A stretch of DNA of 64,000 nucleotides, taken from Owenia fusiformis. Taxonomy: Eukaryota > Annelida > Polychaeta > Sabellida > Oweniidae. A model generated the notes under the pieces. The model worked only from the letters and a program-made list of their open reading frames with translations, was not told the origin of the DNA and searched no databases. The DNA is taken from positions 24,748,184 to 24,812,183 of the forward strand of contig CAIIXF020000012.1 in NCBI GenBank assembly GCA_903813345.2, given 5' to 3'. A program made the position numbers and the translations under genes. Numbering within the stretch: the first letter of the stretch is position 1; every line of letters begins with the position of its first letter. Of this stretch, positions 62,201 to 64,000 are shown piece after piece.

Positions 62201-64000
62201 TACATAAACGTCTCACAATATATCAAACTAGTCGCTGCTACCAGTGCGATGTACAGCTGGTCCGAATATTGACATTCCGTACATAGCCCAAAGTAAATCA
62301 GACTTGTATGACAAATTAGATGCTCAATATCTCATGAATCGTATGACCAATCGACAAGTCCTCGGTAGGGCAAATGTCAAAATGTATCCTGAAACATCTC
62401 ACTAAATAACAAATATCATGCTGTCACCAGCGTAACGTACGACTGGTCCTGAAATTGACATTTCCTCCAGAGCACAAACTGCATCATAGATTTAAGACGA
62501 GTTATAAAATATATCACGAACGGGAACATCATTCATTAAATTCATTCAAGAGCATACTCCAAAATATATACTTAAACGTCTCACAAAATTGCAAAGGACT
62601 GGCACGTACCAGTGTGACGTACGACTGGTCGGAAAACTGACATTTCGTCAAGAGCGCAAATTGCATAAGCGATTTTAGACGAATTAGATATAAAATATAT
62701 CACGAACGGGAACATCATTCATTAAATCCATTCAAGAGCATACTCCAAAATATATACTTAAACGTCTCACAAAATTGCAAAGGACTGGCATGTACCAGTG
62801 TGACGTACGACTGGTCGGAAAATTGACATTTCGTCAAGAGCGCAAATTGCATAAGCGATTTGAGACGAATTGGATATTATATATCCCCCTAACAGAGAAG
62901 TCAATCGATACATCCCTCCTTTGGCAAACGTAAAAATATATACATAAACGTCTCACAATATATCAAACTAGTCGCTGCTACCAGTGCGATGTACAGCTGG
63001 TCCGAAAATTGACATTCCGTACATAGCCCAAAGTAAATCAGACTTGTATGACAAATTAGATACTCAATATCTCATGAATAGTATGACCAATCGACAAGTC
63101 CTCGATAGGGCAAATGTCAAAATGTATCCTGAAACATCTCACTAAATAACAAATATCATGCTGTCACCAGCGTTACGTACGACTGGTCCGGAAATTGACA
63201 TTTCCTCCAGAGCACAAACTGCATCATAGATTTAAGACGAATTAGATATAAAATATATCACGAACGGGAACATCATTCATTAAATCCATTCAAGAGCATA
63301 CTCCAAAATATATACTTAAACGTCTCACAAAATTGCAAAGGACTGGCATGTACCAGTGTGACGTACGACTGGTCGGAAAATTGACATTTCGTCAAGAGCG
63401 CAAATTGCATAAGCGATTTAAGACGAATTAGATATATCACGAACGGGAACATCATTCATTAAATCCATTCAAGAGCATACTCCAAAATATATACTTAAAC
63501 GTCTCACAAAATTGCAAAGGACTGGCATGTTCCAGTGTGACGAACGACTGGTCGGAAAATTGACATTTCATCAAGAACGCAAATTGCATAAGCGATTTGA
63601 GACGAATTGGATATTATATATCCCCCTAACAGAGAGGTCAATCGATACATCCCTCCTTTGGCAAACGTAAAAATATACACATAAACGTCTCACAATATAT
63701 CAAACTAGTCGCTGCTACCAGTGCGATGTACAGCTGGTCCGAAATTTGACATTCCGTACATAGCCCAAAGTAAATCTGAGACTTGTATGACAAATTAGAT
63801 ACTTAATATCTCATGAATAGTATGACCAATCGACAAGTCCTCGGTAGGGCAAATGTCAAAATGTATCCTGAAACATCTCACTAAATAACAAATATCATGC
63901 TGTCACCAGCGTAACGTACGACTGGTCCGGAAATTGACATTTCCTCCAGAGCACAAACTGCATCATAGATTTAAGACGAATTAGATATAAAATATATCAC

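Larger units (their letters stand above)
49900..64000 (+). repeat. Satellite array 2: same ~186-bp higher-order repeat
   Basis: About 73 monomers of classes D, A, B and C occur in the same orientation as array 1, from inside a C monomer at the gap to the window end. Blocks are colinear with array 1. For example, 54755-56242 matches 6454-7941 with the same 1487-bp spacing, and 56869 onward matches 12841 onward. Internal repeats include a 3720-bp offset (TTTCGTCTAGAGC at 50357/54077, AAGTCACTCG at ~50611/54331) and a 2230-bp offset (GGGAACAGCATTC at ~51165/53396). One foreign insertion lies at 58757-59245. Confidence 0.93.

Noticed and set aside
54780-63455. Open frames in array 2 (for example 54780-55067, 56648-56893, 60693-60875, 63273-63455)
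   Set aside because: All are satellite monomers with small indels, or the reverse strand of A monomers. There is no independent coding signal.

Overview
This window is non-coding, repeat-dominated eukaryotic DNA, most likely from an animal. It is AT-rich. It has long tandem arrays of a nucleosome-sized satellite, inverted-repeat elements without transposase genes, an assembly gap, and no gene-dense stretch. The clade cannot be named from the sequence. No rRNA, canonical tRNA, CRISPR array or telomeric repeat was seen, and no complete protein-coding gene can be supported.

Layout: 1-1827 is a GC-containing minisatellite of about 51 bp (21+30) subunits. 1828-4940 is a mosaic: a hairpin-rich patch, a small foldback repeat, one to two decayed satellite monomers, about 3.5 copies of a degenerate ~360-bp repeat, and unique sequence with a possible tRNA-like (SINE) Pol III box pair. 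4941-36080 is satellite array 1: about 165 monomers of ~186 bp in four classes (here D, A, B, C), mostly ordered D-A-B-C (~743 bp) with extra or missing A monomers. It carries several much longer tandem duplications (2975, 3291, 930 and 1857 bp). At 24341-24979 it is interrupted by 639 bp of non-satellite DNA that looks like the promoter and first exon of a housekeeping-type gene. 36081-41612 is the same satellite family in the opposite orientation and strongly diverged.

41622-45745 is a ~4.1-kb palindromic foldback element whose arms each hold about five 171-bp tandem repeats. 45746-49876 is an AT-rich island with a small coiled-coil-like open frame, a 112-bp tandem repeat, a MITE-like element with perfect 22-bp inverted repeats, and a weak first-exon candidate. 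49877-49899 is a run of 23 N. 49900-64000 is satellite array 2, with the same monomer classes and orientation as array 1; it runs off the window and contains one 489-bp insertion at 58757.

Read together, this resembles a centromeric or pericentromeric region: a homogenised higher-order satellite core with a decayed inverted margin and mobile-element islands. That function is inference. The strongest new signal is a pair of short dyad symmetries at fixed positions in the monomer. One (ACCAG-N12-CTGGT) is shared by all classes. The other keeps its symmetry although its sequence differs between classes.
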